A stretch of 64,000 nucleotides of DNA, from positions 436,845-500,844 of the forward strand of contig NZ_JACIEA010000001.1 of assembly GCF_014196595.1 (NCBI RefSeq), read 5' to 3'. Of this stretch, positions 53,720-62,873 are shown in pieces; position 1 is the first letter of the stretch; each line of letters begins with the position of its first letter. The notes under the pieces were generated by a model. It worked only from the letters and a program-made list of their open reading frames with translations, had not been told where the DNA came from and did no database searches. Source of the DNA: Sphingorhabdus rigui. Lineage in GTDB: Bacteria; Pseudomonadota; Alphaproteobacteria; Sphingomonadales; Sphingomonadaceae. Made by a program: the position numbers and the translations under genes.

Positions 53720-55417
53720 ATGCGTTTGAAATATGGCCTGCTGTGCGCATTTGCACCGTTGCTATTGGCTGCGACCCCAGCGCAAACGACGGACGTCATC
53801 CTAACGGGCGGGTCGATACTCACCATGGCTGGCGATCAGCCCGAGTTTGTTGAGGCCATATTGCTGCGCAACGGCAAAATCGCCGCTCTTGGCACGCTCG
53901 CCTCGGTCAAAAAAGCTGCGGACAAAAAGGTTGAATTGCTGGACCTGAAAGGGCGCACCGTTCTGCCCGGCTTCATCGATGCGCACGGGCATATGGGCTA
54001 TGTTGGGCAGAATGCCGCGATGGCGCAATTGCAACCACCGCCCGTTGGGACCGTTACATCGATCGCAGAGTTGCAGGACGCGCTGCGCCGATATCCACGC
54101 CCCGATGGCATGCCGCTGATTATCGGCAATGGCTATGACGACTCGCAACTGGCCGAGCGGCGCCATCCGACACTGGCGGATCTGGATGCGGTTTCCAGTA
54201 CCGTGCCGATTTTGGTTCTGCATGTCAGCGGGCATTTTGCAGCGATGAATTCGGCGATGCTCAAGCTGGTTGGCTATACGCCAGAAACGCCCGATCCAAT
54301 GGGCGGGGTGATCCGGCGTGAGGCCGATGGCAAAACCCCCAATGGCGTGCTGGAGGAAACGGCGCTGTATCCCGTGATGAAAGTGCTGACACCGCCCAGT
54401 ATGGATGCCAGCATTGCGCCGCTGGTGACGGGTGCCAAAATCTATGCCGCCAACGGTATCACCACCGGGCAGGACGGACGGATCATGCCGGAAAGCTGGG
54501 CAGCGATGGAGGAAGCGGACAAGCGCGGGCTATTCCCGATTGACGTCGTGGCGCTGACATCTTTTGAACGTGACTGGTCCCCGGCGGTACGTGCGCGGAT
54601 TGGCAAGCCTTATCCAGCGGGCGGGCATTTGCGCATTGGCGGCATTAAACTGACGCTCGATGGTTCGCCGCAGGGACGTACGGCGTGGTTGAAAGACCCG
54701 GTACCCATCCCGCCACATGGCCAGAAAGAAGGCTATGCCGGTTATCCGGCGATTGATCTGAAATTGTTCAACGCCAAACTGGCGGATGCCGCACAAAATG
54801 GCTGGCAGGTTTTTGTCCATGTCAACGGCGATGCCGCGGCGCAGGCCTTGATCGACGGGGTCCGGGATAATGGTCTGGCGGGCAAGCGCACCATCGCCAT
54901 CCATAATCAAGTCGTCCAACTGGATCAGCTAAAAGATATGAAGGCGCTGGATATCCAGCCCAGCTTTTTTGCCAACCATACCTATTATTGGGGCGACTGG
55001 CACCGCGACGTAGCGCTTGGGCCCAAGCGCGCCGATTTTATCTCGCCACAGGCAACGGGATGGGCACTGGGGCTGCGCCCGACGGCGCATAATGATTCCC
55101 CGGTTGTGCCGCCCGACATGATGCGGCTGGTCTGGTCATCGGTGAACAGGCTGACGCAGAGCGGCGACATATTGGGACCAATGGAGCGGATATCGCCCTA
55201 TCGCGCATTGCAACAAGTGACGATCAATGCCGCATGGCAAATCGGAGAGGACGGGAACAAAGGCAGCCTAGTGGCGGGTAAGCGCGCGGATCTTGTTGTT
55301 CTAGACGGAAACCCGCTGACCGTGGACGCGGCCAAAATATACAGCATCAAAGTGGTCGCGACGATTAAGGATGGCAAAACAATATATGGGTCGTTGGGTT
55401 CGCCGCGCGAACCATAG
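53720..55417 (+). CDS. Exported amidohydrolase (YtcJ-like)
   Basis: A 565-residue metal-dependent hydrolase with a signal peptide (MRLKYGLLCAFAPLLLAA) and the amidohydrolase TIM barrel: metal motif DAHGHMGYVG near residue 85, a mid-domain HVNGDAAAQALIDG, and a C-terminal composite beta-sandwich (LVAGKRADLVVLDGNPLT). It starts at an ATG after GGGAGAGA. YtcJ-like enzymes act on N-formyl or amide compounds; the true substrate is unknown. It diverges from the SDR gene. Confidence 0.9.
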   Translation: MRLKYGLLCAFAPLLLAATPAQTTDVILTGGSILTMAGDQPEFVEAILLRNGKIAALGTLASVKKAADKKVELLDLKGRTVLPGFIDAHGHMGYVGQNAAMAQLQPPPVGTVTSIAELQDALRRYPRPDGMPLIIGNGYDDSQLAERRHPTLADLDAVSSTVPILVLHVSGHFAAMNSAMLKLVGYTPETPDPMGGVIRREADGKTPNGVLEETALYPVMKVLTPPSMDASIAPLVTGAKIYAANGITTGQDGRIMPESWAAMEEADKRGLFPIDVVALTSFERDWSPAVRARIGKPYPAGGHLRIGGIKLTLDGSPQGRTAWLKDPVPIPPHGQKEGYAGYPAIDLKLFNAKLADAAQNGWQVFVHVNGDAAAQALIDGVRDNGLAGKRTIAIHNQVVQLDQLKDMKALDIQPSFFANHTYYWGDWHRDVALGPKRADFISPQATGWALGLRPTAHNDSPVVPPDMMRLVWSSVNRLTQSGDILGPMERISPYRALQQVTINAAWQIGEDGNKGSLVAGKRADLVVLDGNPLTVDAAKIYSIKVVATIKDGKTIYGSLGSPREP

Positions 55418-55426
55418 GTCCTGACC

Positions 55427-55768
55427 CTAGTCTTTTTCCAACGTACATTGCAGCGGGTGCTGATTTTTTTGGGCGAAGTCCATGACCTGAGTCACTTTGG
55501 TTTCAGCAACTTCATAGGTGAAGATGCCGCACACGCCGACGCCCTTTTGATGGACATGTAGCATCACGCGGGTGGCCTGATCTGTGTCCATCTGAAAAAA
55601 TGCCTTCAGCACATGAACGACGAACTCCATCGGCGTATAATCGTCGTTGAGCAGCAGGACTTTATACAGGCTGGGCTTTTGCGTCTTTGGCCGTGTGCGC
55701 GTGGCAAGGCCGACGCCGGGTGTGCCCCCTGATTTGTCGTCGTCATCATGTGCCATGTGGATATGCAT
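55427..55768 (-). CDS. clpS: ClpS adaptor for ClpAP
   Basis: ClpS binds N-degron substrates and passes them to ClpAP. The 113-residue form has the [23 protein letters not shown] block, where the Asp pair and Met line the N-end pocket, then [24 protein letters not shown]. The ATG at 55768 is preferred over an upstream one because of a weak AGAG site; 55756 is also possible. clpA is not nearby. Confidence 0.95.
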   Translation of the reverse strand: MHIHMAHDDDDKSGGTPGVGLATRTRPKTQKPSLYKVLLLNDDYTPMEFVVHVLKAFFQMDTDQATRVMLHVHQKGVGVCGIFTYEVAETKVTQVMDFAQKNQHPLQCTLEKD

Positions 55769-55833
55769 CACTCTAAAATAGGTCAGGGTAGGGTGCCTGT
55801 GCAACCCCTGTTCAATATCAATTTCCATCGGCT

Positions 55834-55869
55834 AAAAAGAAACCGCCCTTTCCGCAGGGGAAAGGACGG
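55834..55869 (-). terminator. Rho-independent terminator of the phasin gene
   Basis: CCGCCCTTTCC (55843-55853) and GGAAAGGACGG (55859-55869) form an 11-bp stem with one mismatch. Read in the phasin direction it is followed by TTTCTTTTT. It lies about 100 bases downstream of the phasin stop and before clpS. Confidence 0.8.
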
Positions 55870-55973
55870 CTCTTTTATGATTGCGCTAGCGTGTCTCGGT
55901 TGCCCACCACCATAAGGAGGAGAGAGAGAAGGCAGCGGACGCGAAATGCACCAGCGCAATAACCTCGGAAAAC

Positions 55974-56606
55974 TTATGCAGCTTTCTTGAAAAGCTCAGT
56001 CGTTGCCGCGATGCGGTTCGAAATCGGCTGGAACATTTCGTTTACCAGCTTGACCATCGCTTCGGTGTTCTTCGAACCCTGCGCTACTGCAGTGTCAAAG
56101 CCCTTGCGTGCAAGTTCACCCTGCAGCTTCACGAAATCGGTTGGCGATTTGACGGCAGTCAATTCTTTCACCGCAACCTGAGCGTCTTCGAAATTCTTCT
56201 TGGCGAATTCGATGTTGGTCTTGCCCATTTCCTGAGCGCCCTTGGCAACGATCTTGCCAGCTTCAACGATCGCTTCGACGTTCGCTTTGTTGAATTCAAC
56301 GGCATCAGCCGCGAACTTCTTGCCTTTTTCAGTCGCTTCGCTTGCCTTTTCACGCACGTCAGCGAAAAACTCCGTCGCCTTTTCAGCGGTGGCTTTTACA
56401 GTGTCAGTCATATTCGTCACTCCTTGAGCAATCGGTTCAGATCCAACAGACACGGCTTTCTTGGCCGGTAAAGCAGCAGGTTTCGCAACCTTCTTCTTTG
56501 CAACGGTGCTTGGAGTAGCTTTCGCAGGCGCAGCGTTCGACGCCGTTGGTTCAACGGTTTCAGTCGAAGGCGTAGCTGCTAATTTGCGTACCATGGCGTG
56601 CACCAT
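55974..56606 (-). CDS. Phasin family PHA granule protein
   Basis: Phasins coat polyhydroxyalkanoate granules. The long form is 210 residues: an Ala/Lys/Pro/Thr-rich N-terminal stretch of about 65 residues, then the phasin helical domain (KATAEKATEFFADVREKASE, KKFAADAVEFNKANVEAIVEAG, ELARKGFDTAVAQGSKN). Within it, the ATG at 56411 (MTDTVKATAEKATEFF) has a strong AAGGAG site 8 bases upstream and would give a 145-residue classical phasin. Both forms may be made. Two near-identical TGC-rich repeats lie just upstream, likely PhaR-type operators. It is the granule coat for PhaC and PhaB product. Confidence 0.88.
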   Translation of the reverse strand: MVHAMVRKLAATPSTETVEPTASNAAPAKATPSTVAKKKVAKPAALPAKKAVSVGSEPIAQGVTNMTDTVKATAEKATEFFADVREKASEATEKGKKFAADAVEFNKANVEAIVEAGKIVAKGAQEMGKTNIEFAKKNFEDAQVAVKELTAVKSPTDFVKLQGELARKGFDTAVAQGSKNTEAMVKLVNEMFQPISNRIAATTELFKKAA

Positions 56607-56614
56607 TTCTGTTG

Positions 56615-56679
56615 TGTTGCAGTGCACAATAAAGATTCGTGCACGCACTGTCAACAAAAATGTTGCACTGCACAATAAA
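56615..56679. promoter_or_regulatory. Two TGC-rich repeats upstream of the phasin gene (candidate PhaR sites)
   Basis: TGTTGCAGTGCACAATAAA (56615-56633) and TGTTGCACTGCACAATAAA (56661-56679) differ by one base and are 46 bases apart. TGC-rich, partly palindromic sites of this kind are bound by PhaR, which represses phasin genes and leaves when granules form. The first copy nearly touches the long-form start, favouring repression by blocking polymerase or ribosome. Confidence 0.6.
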
Positions 56680-56692
56680 TTGAATTGGCGCG

Positions 56693-57832
56693 TTAATCCG
56701 CCAATGTCAGGCGTTCAAAACGCTCATAATGATGGTCAGCCGAACCAAATTGGCTTTCAATCATGGTAGCGCGCTTGAAGAAATGACCGATGGCCAGTTC
56801 CTGCGTGATGCCAATACCGCCATGCGTTTGAATGGCACTTTGGCCCACGAACTTCGCTGCGCGCGAAACCTTCGCCTTGCATGCCGATACCGCAGCCATA
56901 CGTTCTGCCGCTGGCAAATCGAGCTTCAAGGTAGCCATTGTGGTCATGGATTTTGACTGTTCAACTTCCATGAACATATCGACCATGCGGTGCTGCAATA
57001 CTTGGAAGCGCGAAATGGGCTGGCCAAATTGGTTACGCTGCCGCGCATATTCGAGCGTGCCCGAATGCAGCTTGGCAGTGACACCGCAGGCTTCTGCACA
57101 GACGGCAACCGTTGCTTCGTCAACAATGCGCTCGATTAGCGGAAGGCCAGCGCCCTCATCACCCAACAACGCGTCGCCGGGGATAGCAACATTTTCAAAA
57201 TAGACTTCAGAAGCTTGGAAGCCGTCAACGGTGGGATAGTCGCGGCGCACGATACCAGCGGTATTTGCGTCAATCAGGAACAACGATACGCCATTGGCTT
57301 CGCTGCCTGAACCGCCGGTGCGGGCGGTGACCAGCAAATGCGTTGCCCAAGGGGCGGCGTAAACCACGCCCTTATGGCCGTTCAGCACATAGCCTGCGCC
57401 GTCTTTCTTCGCTGTCGTGCGAATGTTCGCAAGATTATAGCGACCCTGCGGCTCCGCGTAGGCAAATGCGATGATGACGTTGCCGCCAATGATTTCTGGA
57501 ATGACGGCATCGGCAATCGCGCCGCCAACAGCCTTCAACGCACCACCGCCAAGAACGACGGTCTGCAGATAAGGTTCGATCGCAATGACCTTACCCAATT
57601 CTTCCATGATCAAAGCATTTTCGAGGTGGCCGCCGCCAAGTCCGCCATGTTCTTCGCTAAATGATGCGCCGAGCATGCCGAGATCTTGCGCCAGTGCCTT
57701 CCAGATGCCGGGGTCACGCCCGCTGCCGCTGGAGATCATCTTGTTGCGGCTGTCAAAGTCATATGTGTCCGCCAGAAAGCGGCTCAGGGTTTCGCGGATC
57801 ATGTCCTGCGTTTCGGTGTAGCTGAAATCCAT
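56693..57832 (-). CDS. Acyl-CoA dehydrogenase
   Basis: A 379-residue FAD-dependent dehydrogenase of the ACAD superfamily. The blocks EEHGGLGGGHLENALIMEELG, FAYAEPQGRYNLANI, a C-terminal QTHGGIGITQELAIGHFFKR and the helical substrate end are present. Start set at 57832 (MDFSYTETQDMIRETL); the longer upstream frame reads through a REP element (KQVQHDG is its translation). It follows the second ACAD gene in the same direction, so a pair or heteromer is likely, as in steroid or branched acyl-CoA breakdown. Confidence 0.92.
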   Translation of the reverse strand: MDFSYTETQDMIRETLSRFLADTYDFDSRNKMISSGSGRDPGIWKALAQDLGMLGASFSEEHGGLGGGHLENALIMEELGKVIAIEPYLQTVVLGGGALKAVGGAIADAVIPEIIGGNVIIAFAYAEPQGRYNLANIRTTAKKDGAGYVLNGHKGVVYAAPWATHLLVTARTGGSGSEANGVSLFLIDANTAGIVRRDYPTVDGFQASEVYFENVAIPGDALLGDEGAGLPLIERIVDEATVAVCAEACGVTAKLHSGTLEYARQRNQFGQPISRFQVLQHRMVDMFMEVEQSKSMTTMATLKLDLPAAERMAAVSACKAKVSRAAKFVGQSAIQTHGGIGITQELAIGHFFKRATMIESQFGSADHHYERFERLTLAD

Positions 57833-57854
57833 TATAATTATCCTGTCCAGTGGT

Positions 57855-57931
57855 CCGTCATGCTGAACTTGTTTCAGCATCTTAATGTCAACGTTGCGCA
57901 TTAAGACCCTGAAACGCGTTCAGGGTGACGG
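57855..57931. repeat. REPIN-like paired element between two acyl-CoA dehydrogenase genes
   Basis: Two REP units face each other: CCGTCATGCTGAA-CTTGT-TTCAGCAT (57855-57880) and ACCCTGAA-ACGCG-TTCAGGGTGACGG (57906-57931), joined by CTTAATG...CATTAAG (57881-57887, 57899-57905). The outer CCGTCA and TGACGG pair. The 77-base unit can fold into one long hairpin. It resembles the single unit at 689-717 and shares its nested architecture with 33094-33186. Confidence 0.85.
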
Positions 57932-57943
57932 CAAAATGTTAGA

Positions 57944-59140
57944 TTAAATACCCAGCACCATCTTGGCGATGATGTTGCGCTGGATCTCGTTGGAGCCACC
58001 GTAAATCGTCGTCTTGCGGGTGTTGAAATAGGTCGGAGCAGCGCGATGCGCGTAATCCGGACCAATTGGATGTTCGTTGTCGCCTTCGCCAAATCCGCGG
58101 AAATAGGGCGCGCCATAATGGCCGACTGCTTCCAGAGCGAGTTCGGTAATCCGCTGCTGGATTTCAGAGCCCTTGATTTTCAACAGGCTGGATTCAGGGC
58201 CGGGGCCCTTGCCTGCCGCTTCGCCCGCAAGGCTACGCAGTTCGGTGAATTCCAACGCGGTCAGGTCGATTTCAAGTTCCGAAATCTTACGCTTGAAAAA
58301 TGGGTTGGCGATCAATGGAAGGTCACCGTCCTGCTCTGTGCGTGCAATCGCTTTGATCTTTTCAACGCCACGCTTCGAACGGGCAACTGCGGCAATGCCG
58401 GTACGCTCATGCGCCAGCAAGAACTTGGCGCAAGTCCAGCCTTTGTTTTCTTCATAGACGCGGTTTTCAACGGGTACGCGGACGTCTTCCAACCACACTT
58501 CGTTGACTTCATGCTCGCCGCCCAAAGTGATGATTGGGCGAACGGTTACGCCGGGCGTCTTCATGTCGATGAGAAGGAAGCTAATGCCTTCCTGCGCCTT
58601 GGCATCGGAATCGGTACGGACGAGGAAGAAACCCCAGTCAGCATGTTGCGCCATCGTGGTCCATGTCTTTTGGCCGTTCACAACATAATGGTCGCCATCG
58701 CGGACCGCCTTTGTACGCAGCGAAGCAAGGTCAGAACCTGCGCCAGGTTCCGAATACCCTTGGCACCACCAATCGTCGCCGGACAAGATGCCGGGCAGGA
58801 AGCGGGCTTTTTGCTCTGGCGTGCCGAAGGTGTAGATGACGGGTCCGACCATCGATAGGCCAAATGGCATGGTGCCGACGCAATCCGCTGCGGCGAGTTC
58901 TTCGGACCAGATGAAGCGTTGCGTTGCGGTCCAGCCAGTGCCGCCATATTCGACAGGCCATGCTGGCGCGATCCAGCCTTTTTTCGCAAGAATGCGATGC
59001 CATGACAGAAAATCTTCTTTCGAAAGATCATGTCCTTCGTCTTGCACCGAACGGAGATTCTCGGGATAATTTTCGGCGATGAATGTGCGCACTTCCTTTT
59101 GGAAGGCGATTTCTTCGGGACTGAATTCCAATTGCATCAC
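57944..59140 (-). CDS. Acyl-CoA dehydrogenase
   Basis: A 398-residue ACAD. The blocks VEYGGTGWTATQRFIWSEELAAADC, CQGYSEPGAGSDLASLRTKA, GQKTWTTMAQHADWGFFLVRT and GSNEIQRNIIAKMVLGI are standard. Either of two adjacent ATG codons (59140 or 59137) may start it. It is the upstream member of the ACAD pair; both lie behind the 16-bp palindrome at 59176-59191. Substrate chain not known. Confidence 0.93.
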   Translation of the reverse strand: MMQLEFSPEEIAFQKEVRTFIAENYPENLRSVQDEGHDLSKEDFLSWHRILAKKGWIAPAWPVEYGGTGWTATQRFIWSEELAAADCVGTMPFGLSMVGPVIYTFGTPEQKARFLPGILSGDDWWCQGYSEPGAGSDLASLRTKAVRDGDHYVVNGQKTWTTMAQHADWGFFLVRTDSDAKAQEGISFLLIDMKTPGVTVRPIITLGGEHEVNEVWLEDVRVPVENRVYEENKGWTCAKFLLAHERTGIAAVARSKRGVEKIKAIARTEQDGDLPLIANPFFKRKISELEIDLTALEFTELRSLAGEAAGKGPGPESSLLKIKGSEIQQRITELALEAVGHYGAPYFRGFGEGDNEHPIGPDYAHRAAPTYFNTRKTTIYGGSNEIQRNIIAKMVLGI

Positions 59141-59175
59141 GATTCTCCTAAAAATAGCTGAATCAGAACTAGTGA

Positions 59176-59191
59176 ACGTTTACGTAAACGT
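59176..59191. promoter_or_regulatory. Perfect palindrome upstream of the acyl-CoA dehydrogenase pair (LiuR-like site)
   Basis: ACGTTTACGTAAACGT is a perfect 16-bp palindrome 35 bases upstream of the first ACAD start, in the gap to phaC. It resembles the LiuR (MerR-family) motif of branched-chain amino acid and acyl-CoA catabolic genes in proteobacteria. No LiuR gene is in the window. Confidence 0.6.
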
Positions 59192-59201
59192 CAATTGAAT
59201 C

Positions 59202-60848
59202 TCATCGCGCTTTTACATAGCTTCCCGGAGCGGATTCTAAGGCCTTCAATGCGCCTTGACCGGGTATGCGTGCACCCTGTGCAGGGACTTTATCGTCACC
59301 CTTGTCCAGCAGCCAAACAAGCCAATCGGGCCACCAGCTGCCCTTGGTTTCGGTGGCGCCGTCGATGAATTCTTCAAGCGAGCCTGCGGTGCCTTCGTTG
59401 GTCCAATATTGATATTTGTTTTGCGCCGGAGGGTTCACCACACCCGCAATATGTCCGCTGCCGGCCAACAGGAATTTGACAGGGCCGCTCAGGTGATCCT
59501 GAAGCTTCCAAACGCTTTCGGCAGGCGCGATATGGTCTTCACGTCCGGCCTGAATGTAGGAAGGTGTTTGCACGCGACGCAAATCAATCGGCGTACCCAG
59601 CGCAGATAGGCTGTCCGGTTCAACCAGACGGTTATCGCGATAGAGGTCCGCCAGATAGGCTTTGTGCCATTTTGCGGGAAGATTGGTGACATCGCCATTC
59701 CAGTGCAGCAGATCGAACGCGGGGTAATCTTCGCCCAGCAAATAATTTTTGACGACCGTCGACCAGATCAGATCCTTGCCGCGCAGCATGTTGAACGTCA
59801 GCGCAAGGAAGCGACCGTCCAAATAGCCATGCGGGGCGCTCAACATTTCGACCATTGCGATCTGGTTGTCGTCGATGAAATTCAGCAATTCGCCGCCCGT
59901 GCTGAAATCGACTTGCGCGGTAAAGAATGTCGCGCTTCGCACTTTGTCGGCACCGCCTGTTGCGGCGAGCACGGCAAGCGTCGCTGCCAAGGTCGTTCCT
60001 GCAACACAATATCCTATCGCATGCACATCTGGCACGCCAAGGCCGTCGCGAACCGTATCGATCGCATCTATCTGCGCCGCGATATAATCGTCCCAGATGA
60101 TGTCCTTCATCGAACTGTCTGCAGATTTCCAGGACACGACAAAAACGGTGATGCCTTGGTCAACGCAATATTTGATGAAACTTTTTTCCGCTGTCAGATC
60201 GAGAATGTAGAAGCGGTTTATCCATGGCGGAAAAATAATCAGCGGCGTCGCCAACACGTCCGGGGTCGCTGGGTCATATTGGATCAGCTGATACAACGGC
60301 GTTTGATGGACGACTTTACCCGGCGTTGCCGCGATGTTTTCGCCCAGCTTAAAGGCATTAGAATCGCTGTGCGTCAGCTGACCGCGCTGCAAATCTGTCA
60401 TCAGGTTCTGCATGCCCGCCATCAGGCTTGCGCCGTTGGTCTCCATCGCCCGTTGTAGTGCGACGGGGTTTGTGAAGGGCGAATTTGCGGGGCTCATCGC
60501 CTCGATCATGCTGCGCACGGCAAAGCCCATTTTGGCTTTGTCACTATCGGCGACGCCATCCAGTTGGTCAGCCGCGCCGAGCATATAGTCAGCCATCACC
60601 TGATATCCCTGACGCATCAGGTCGAAAACGGGGTGTTCCCATTCAGGTGCAGCAAAGCGGCGATCGGAGGGATCAATTTTGCTGCGACCGGCCTTGGCCA
60701 ATGGCGCAAGTATCGTTCCCCACGCGTCCATCGCGGCGCGATATGCCTGCATTGGGTCAGCCGCAGAGGCTGCCGAACCCTCCAGCATTTTGGCGAATTG
60801 GTCGGGATCCATGAAGGGTGGGGATTTCGGTGAATCGGCCATATTCAA
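59202..60848 (-). CDS. phaC: Class I polyhydroxyalkanoate synthase
   Basis: PhaC polymerises (R)-3-hydroxyacyl-CoA into storage polyester on granules. The 548-residue protein has the lipase-like box GYCVAG with the nucleophile C281, D438 (GREDHIAP) and H466 (GSGHIAGVVNPP), and the conserved PPWINRFYILDLTAEKSFI. The N-terminal ~100 residues are the poorly conserved class I lead. Length fits class I. It lies just upstream, in the same direction, of the ACAD pair, separated by the 16-bp palindrome, and is divergent from the helicase gene. Confidence 0.95.
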   Translation of the reverse strand: MNMADSPKSPPFMDPDQFAKMLEGSAASAADPMQAYRAAMDAWGTILAPLAKAGRSKIDPSDRRFAAPEWEHPVFDLMRQGYQVMADYMLGAADQLDGVADSDKAKMGFAVRSMIEAMSPANSPFTNPVALQRAMETNGASLMAGMQNLMTDLQRGQLTHSDSNAFKLGENIAATPGKVVHQTPLYQLIQYDPATPDVLATPLIIFPPWINRFYILDLTAEKSFIKYCVDQGITVFVVSWKSADSSMKDIIWDDYIAAQIDAIDTVRDGLGVPDVHAIGYCVAGTTLAATLAVLAATGGADKVRSATFFTAQVDFSTGGELLNFIDDNQIAMVEMLSAPHGYLDGRFLALTFNMLRGKDLIWSTVVKNYLLGEDYPAFDLLHWNGDVTNLPAKWHKAYLADLYRDNRLVEPDSLSALGTPIDLRRVQTPSYIQAGREDHIAPAESVWKLQDHLSGPVKFLLAGSGHIAGVVNPPAQNKYQYWTNEGTAGSLEEFIDGATETKGSWWPDWLVWLLDKGDDKVPAQGARIPGQGALKALESAPGSYVKAR

Positions 60849-60940
60849 TGCATAACAAATGTCAGAAAATTGTCGAAGATTGTTTTGTTGTGCGGCGCAG
60901 CATGGACATTAGGTAAAAAAGGGCGCAAAGGCGCGCAATA

Positions 60941-62785
60941 ATGACGTTTGAAAATCTTCCCCCGCTTCTTGATGAAGCGCTCACCGCTCGTGGCTATACT
61001 GCTTTAACCCCTGTTCAATCTGCTGTCATGACAGCTGAGGCCGAAGGCCGCGACCTTGTCGTGTCGGCCCAGACTGGATCAGGCAAAACCGTTGCTTTTG
61101 GCTTGGCCATGGCACCGCAAATCCTTGATGGTGGACTGGTCAGCCTTGCGCGCGAACCCGCCGCACTCATCATCGCACCAACGCGCGAACTGGCCTTGCA
61201 GGTCAGCCGCGAACTCATGTGGCTATATGCCAAGGCTGGCGTTCGCATCGCGACCTGCGTTGGCGGTATGGATGCGTCGAAAGAACGCCGCACGTTGAAT
61301 CAAGGCGCACAAATTGTCGTCGGAACACCTGGCCGTTTGCGCGATCACTTGGAGCGTGGCGCACTTGACCTGTCGGCATTGAAGGTCGCGATTCTCGACG
61401 AAGCTGACGAAATGCTCGACATGGGTTTCCGCGAGGAACTCGAAGAAATATTGAACGCGACGCCCGAAGGCCGCCGCACTTTGCTTTTCTCGGCCACGAT
61501 GCCGAAGCCAATCGTGTCGCTGGCCAAGCGTTACCAACAAGACGCCCTGCGCATCTCAACCGTCGGTGAAGACCGCGGCCATGGTGATATCAGCTATCAG
61601 GTCGTCACGGTCGCTCCACCGGACATTGAGAACGCAGTTGTGAACCTGCTGCGTCTGCATGAGGCCGAAACCGCTATCCTGTTCTGTGCGACGCGCGAAA
61701 ACGTGCGTCGCCTGCACGCCAGCTTGACCGAGCGCGGCTTCAATGTCGTTGCGCTGTCGGGTGAGCATTCGCAGTCCGAACGAAATCAGGCGCTTCAGGC
61801 GCTGCGTGACCGCCGTGCCCGTGTATGCGTTGCAACCGACGTTGCGGCACGCGGTATCGATTTGCCGAACCTGTCATTGGTGGTCCACGTCGAATTGCCG
61901 CGCGATGCCGAAGGGCTTCAGCACAGGTCGGGGCGCACCGGGCGTGCAGGTCGTAAGGGGACCGCAGTTCTCATTGTGCCTTATCAGCGCCGCAAGCGCG
62001 TGGAATCGATGTTGCGCGGCGCGAAGATTGAGGCAGACTGGATTAAAGTCCCGACTGCCGCAGATATCCGCGCCAAGGACCATGAACGTCTGCTCGAAAC
62101 ACTTTTGACACCCGTCGAAGTTGAAGATGAAGATCGTGCATTGGGTGCAAAGCTGCTCGAAACGATGTCGGCTGAAGACATCGCCGCTGCACTTGTTCGT
62201 GTGCATCGCGCCAAAATGCCGCAGGCAGAAGACATGCTGGATGACGGCACGCGCGAACGTCCGCGTGATGACCATCGCGCCGGATTTGATGATTCTGTTT
62301 GGTTCAAGCTCAACGTTGGCCGCCGCAACAACGCAGATCCAAAATGGATATTGCCGCTGTTGTGCCGCCGTGGCGGTGTGACCAAGAATGACATTGGTGC
62401 CATCCGGATTGCAGCGAACGAAACCCATGTGGGTATCGCTGCTGCCGCTGTTGCAAAATTTGCCAAAGCAATCGCGCAGCCGGGGCATGACGAAGACAAT
62501 GATGTCGAGATCGTGCAAGCCAATGGCCCGCCACGTGAAGCTGCGCGTGAAAACAAGCGCATGGGTCGCGACGGAGGCCGCGATGGAGGTCGCGATGGTG
62601 GCCGCCCGCAACGTGCCCAATTGGGCGTCAATCCACGCGGAGATGGACCTCGCGGTGACGGCCCGCCACGCGGCGGTCCACGTGGTGGATCAAACCGTGA
62701 CGGTGTACGTCCATTCCGCAATGATGGGCCACCACCATCAAAGCATGGCGTGCGGCACAAAGCGAAAGGCAATCGGCCGCGCTAA
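60941..62785 (+). CDS. DEAD-box RNA helicase with DbpA-type RNA-binding domain
   Basis: A 614-residue RNA helicase. Motif I is AQTGSGKT (43-50), motif II DEAD (153-156) in ILDEADEMLD, then SATMPK, VATDVAARGID and HRSGRTGRAGRKG. After the core there is a DbpA-like RNA-binding domain (about 435-510, VWFKLNVGRRNNADPKWILPLLCRRGGV) and a Gly/Arg-rich tail with GRDGGRDGG and RGDGP repeats. It fits DeaD/CsdA-like proteins used in ribosome assembly, RNA decay and cold growth. It is divergent from phaC. Confidence 0.95.
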   Translation: MTFENLPPLLDEALTARGYTALTPVQSAVMTAEAEGRDLVVSAQTGSGKTVAFGLAMAPQILDGGLVSLAREPAALIIAPTRELALQVSRELMWLYAKAGVRIATCVGGMDASKERRTLNQGAQIVVGTPGRLRDHLERGALDLSALKVAILDEADEMLDMGFREELEEILNATPEGRRTLLFSATMPKPIVSLAKRYQQDALRISTVGEDRGHGDISYQVVTVAPPDIENAVVNLLRLHEAETAILFCATRENVRRLHASLTERGFNVVALSGEHSQSERNQALQALRDRRARVCVATDVAARGIDLPNLSLVVHVELPRDAEGLQHRSGRTGRAGRKGTAVLIVPYQRRKRVESMLRGAKIEADWIKVPTAADIRAKDHERLLETLLTPVEVEDEDRALGAKLLETMSAEDIAAALVRVHRAKMPQAEDMLDDGTRERPRDDHRAGFDDSVWFKLNVGRRNNADPKWILPLLCRRGGVTKNDIGAIRIAANETHVGIAAAAVAKFAKAIAQPGHDEDNDVEIVQANGPPREAARENKRMGRDGGRDGGRDGGRPQRAQLGVNPRGDGPRGDGPPRGGPRGGSNRDGVRPFRNDGPPPSKHGVRHKAKGNRPR

Positions 62786-62873
62786 TCCGCGGACCGAAAG
62801 CTTTTTCTGGAAATGCACGAAAACTTCGCGCATGAGGGCGGCTCTGTAATCAACTAATCGGAAACGGGAGCCA

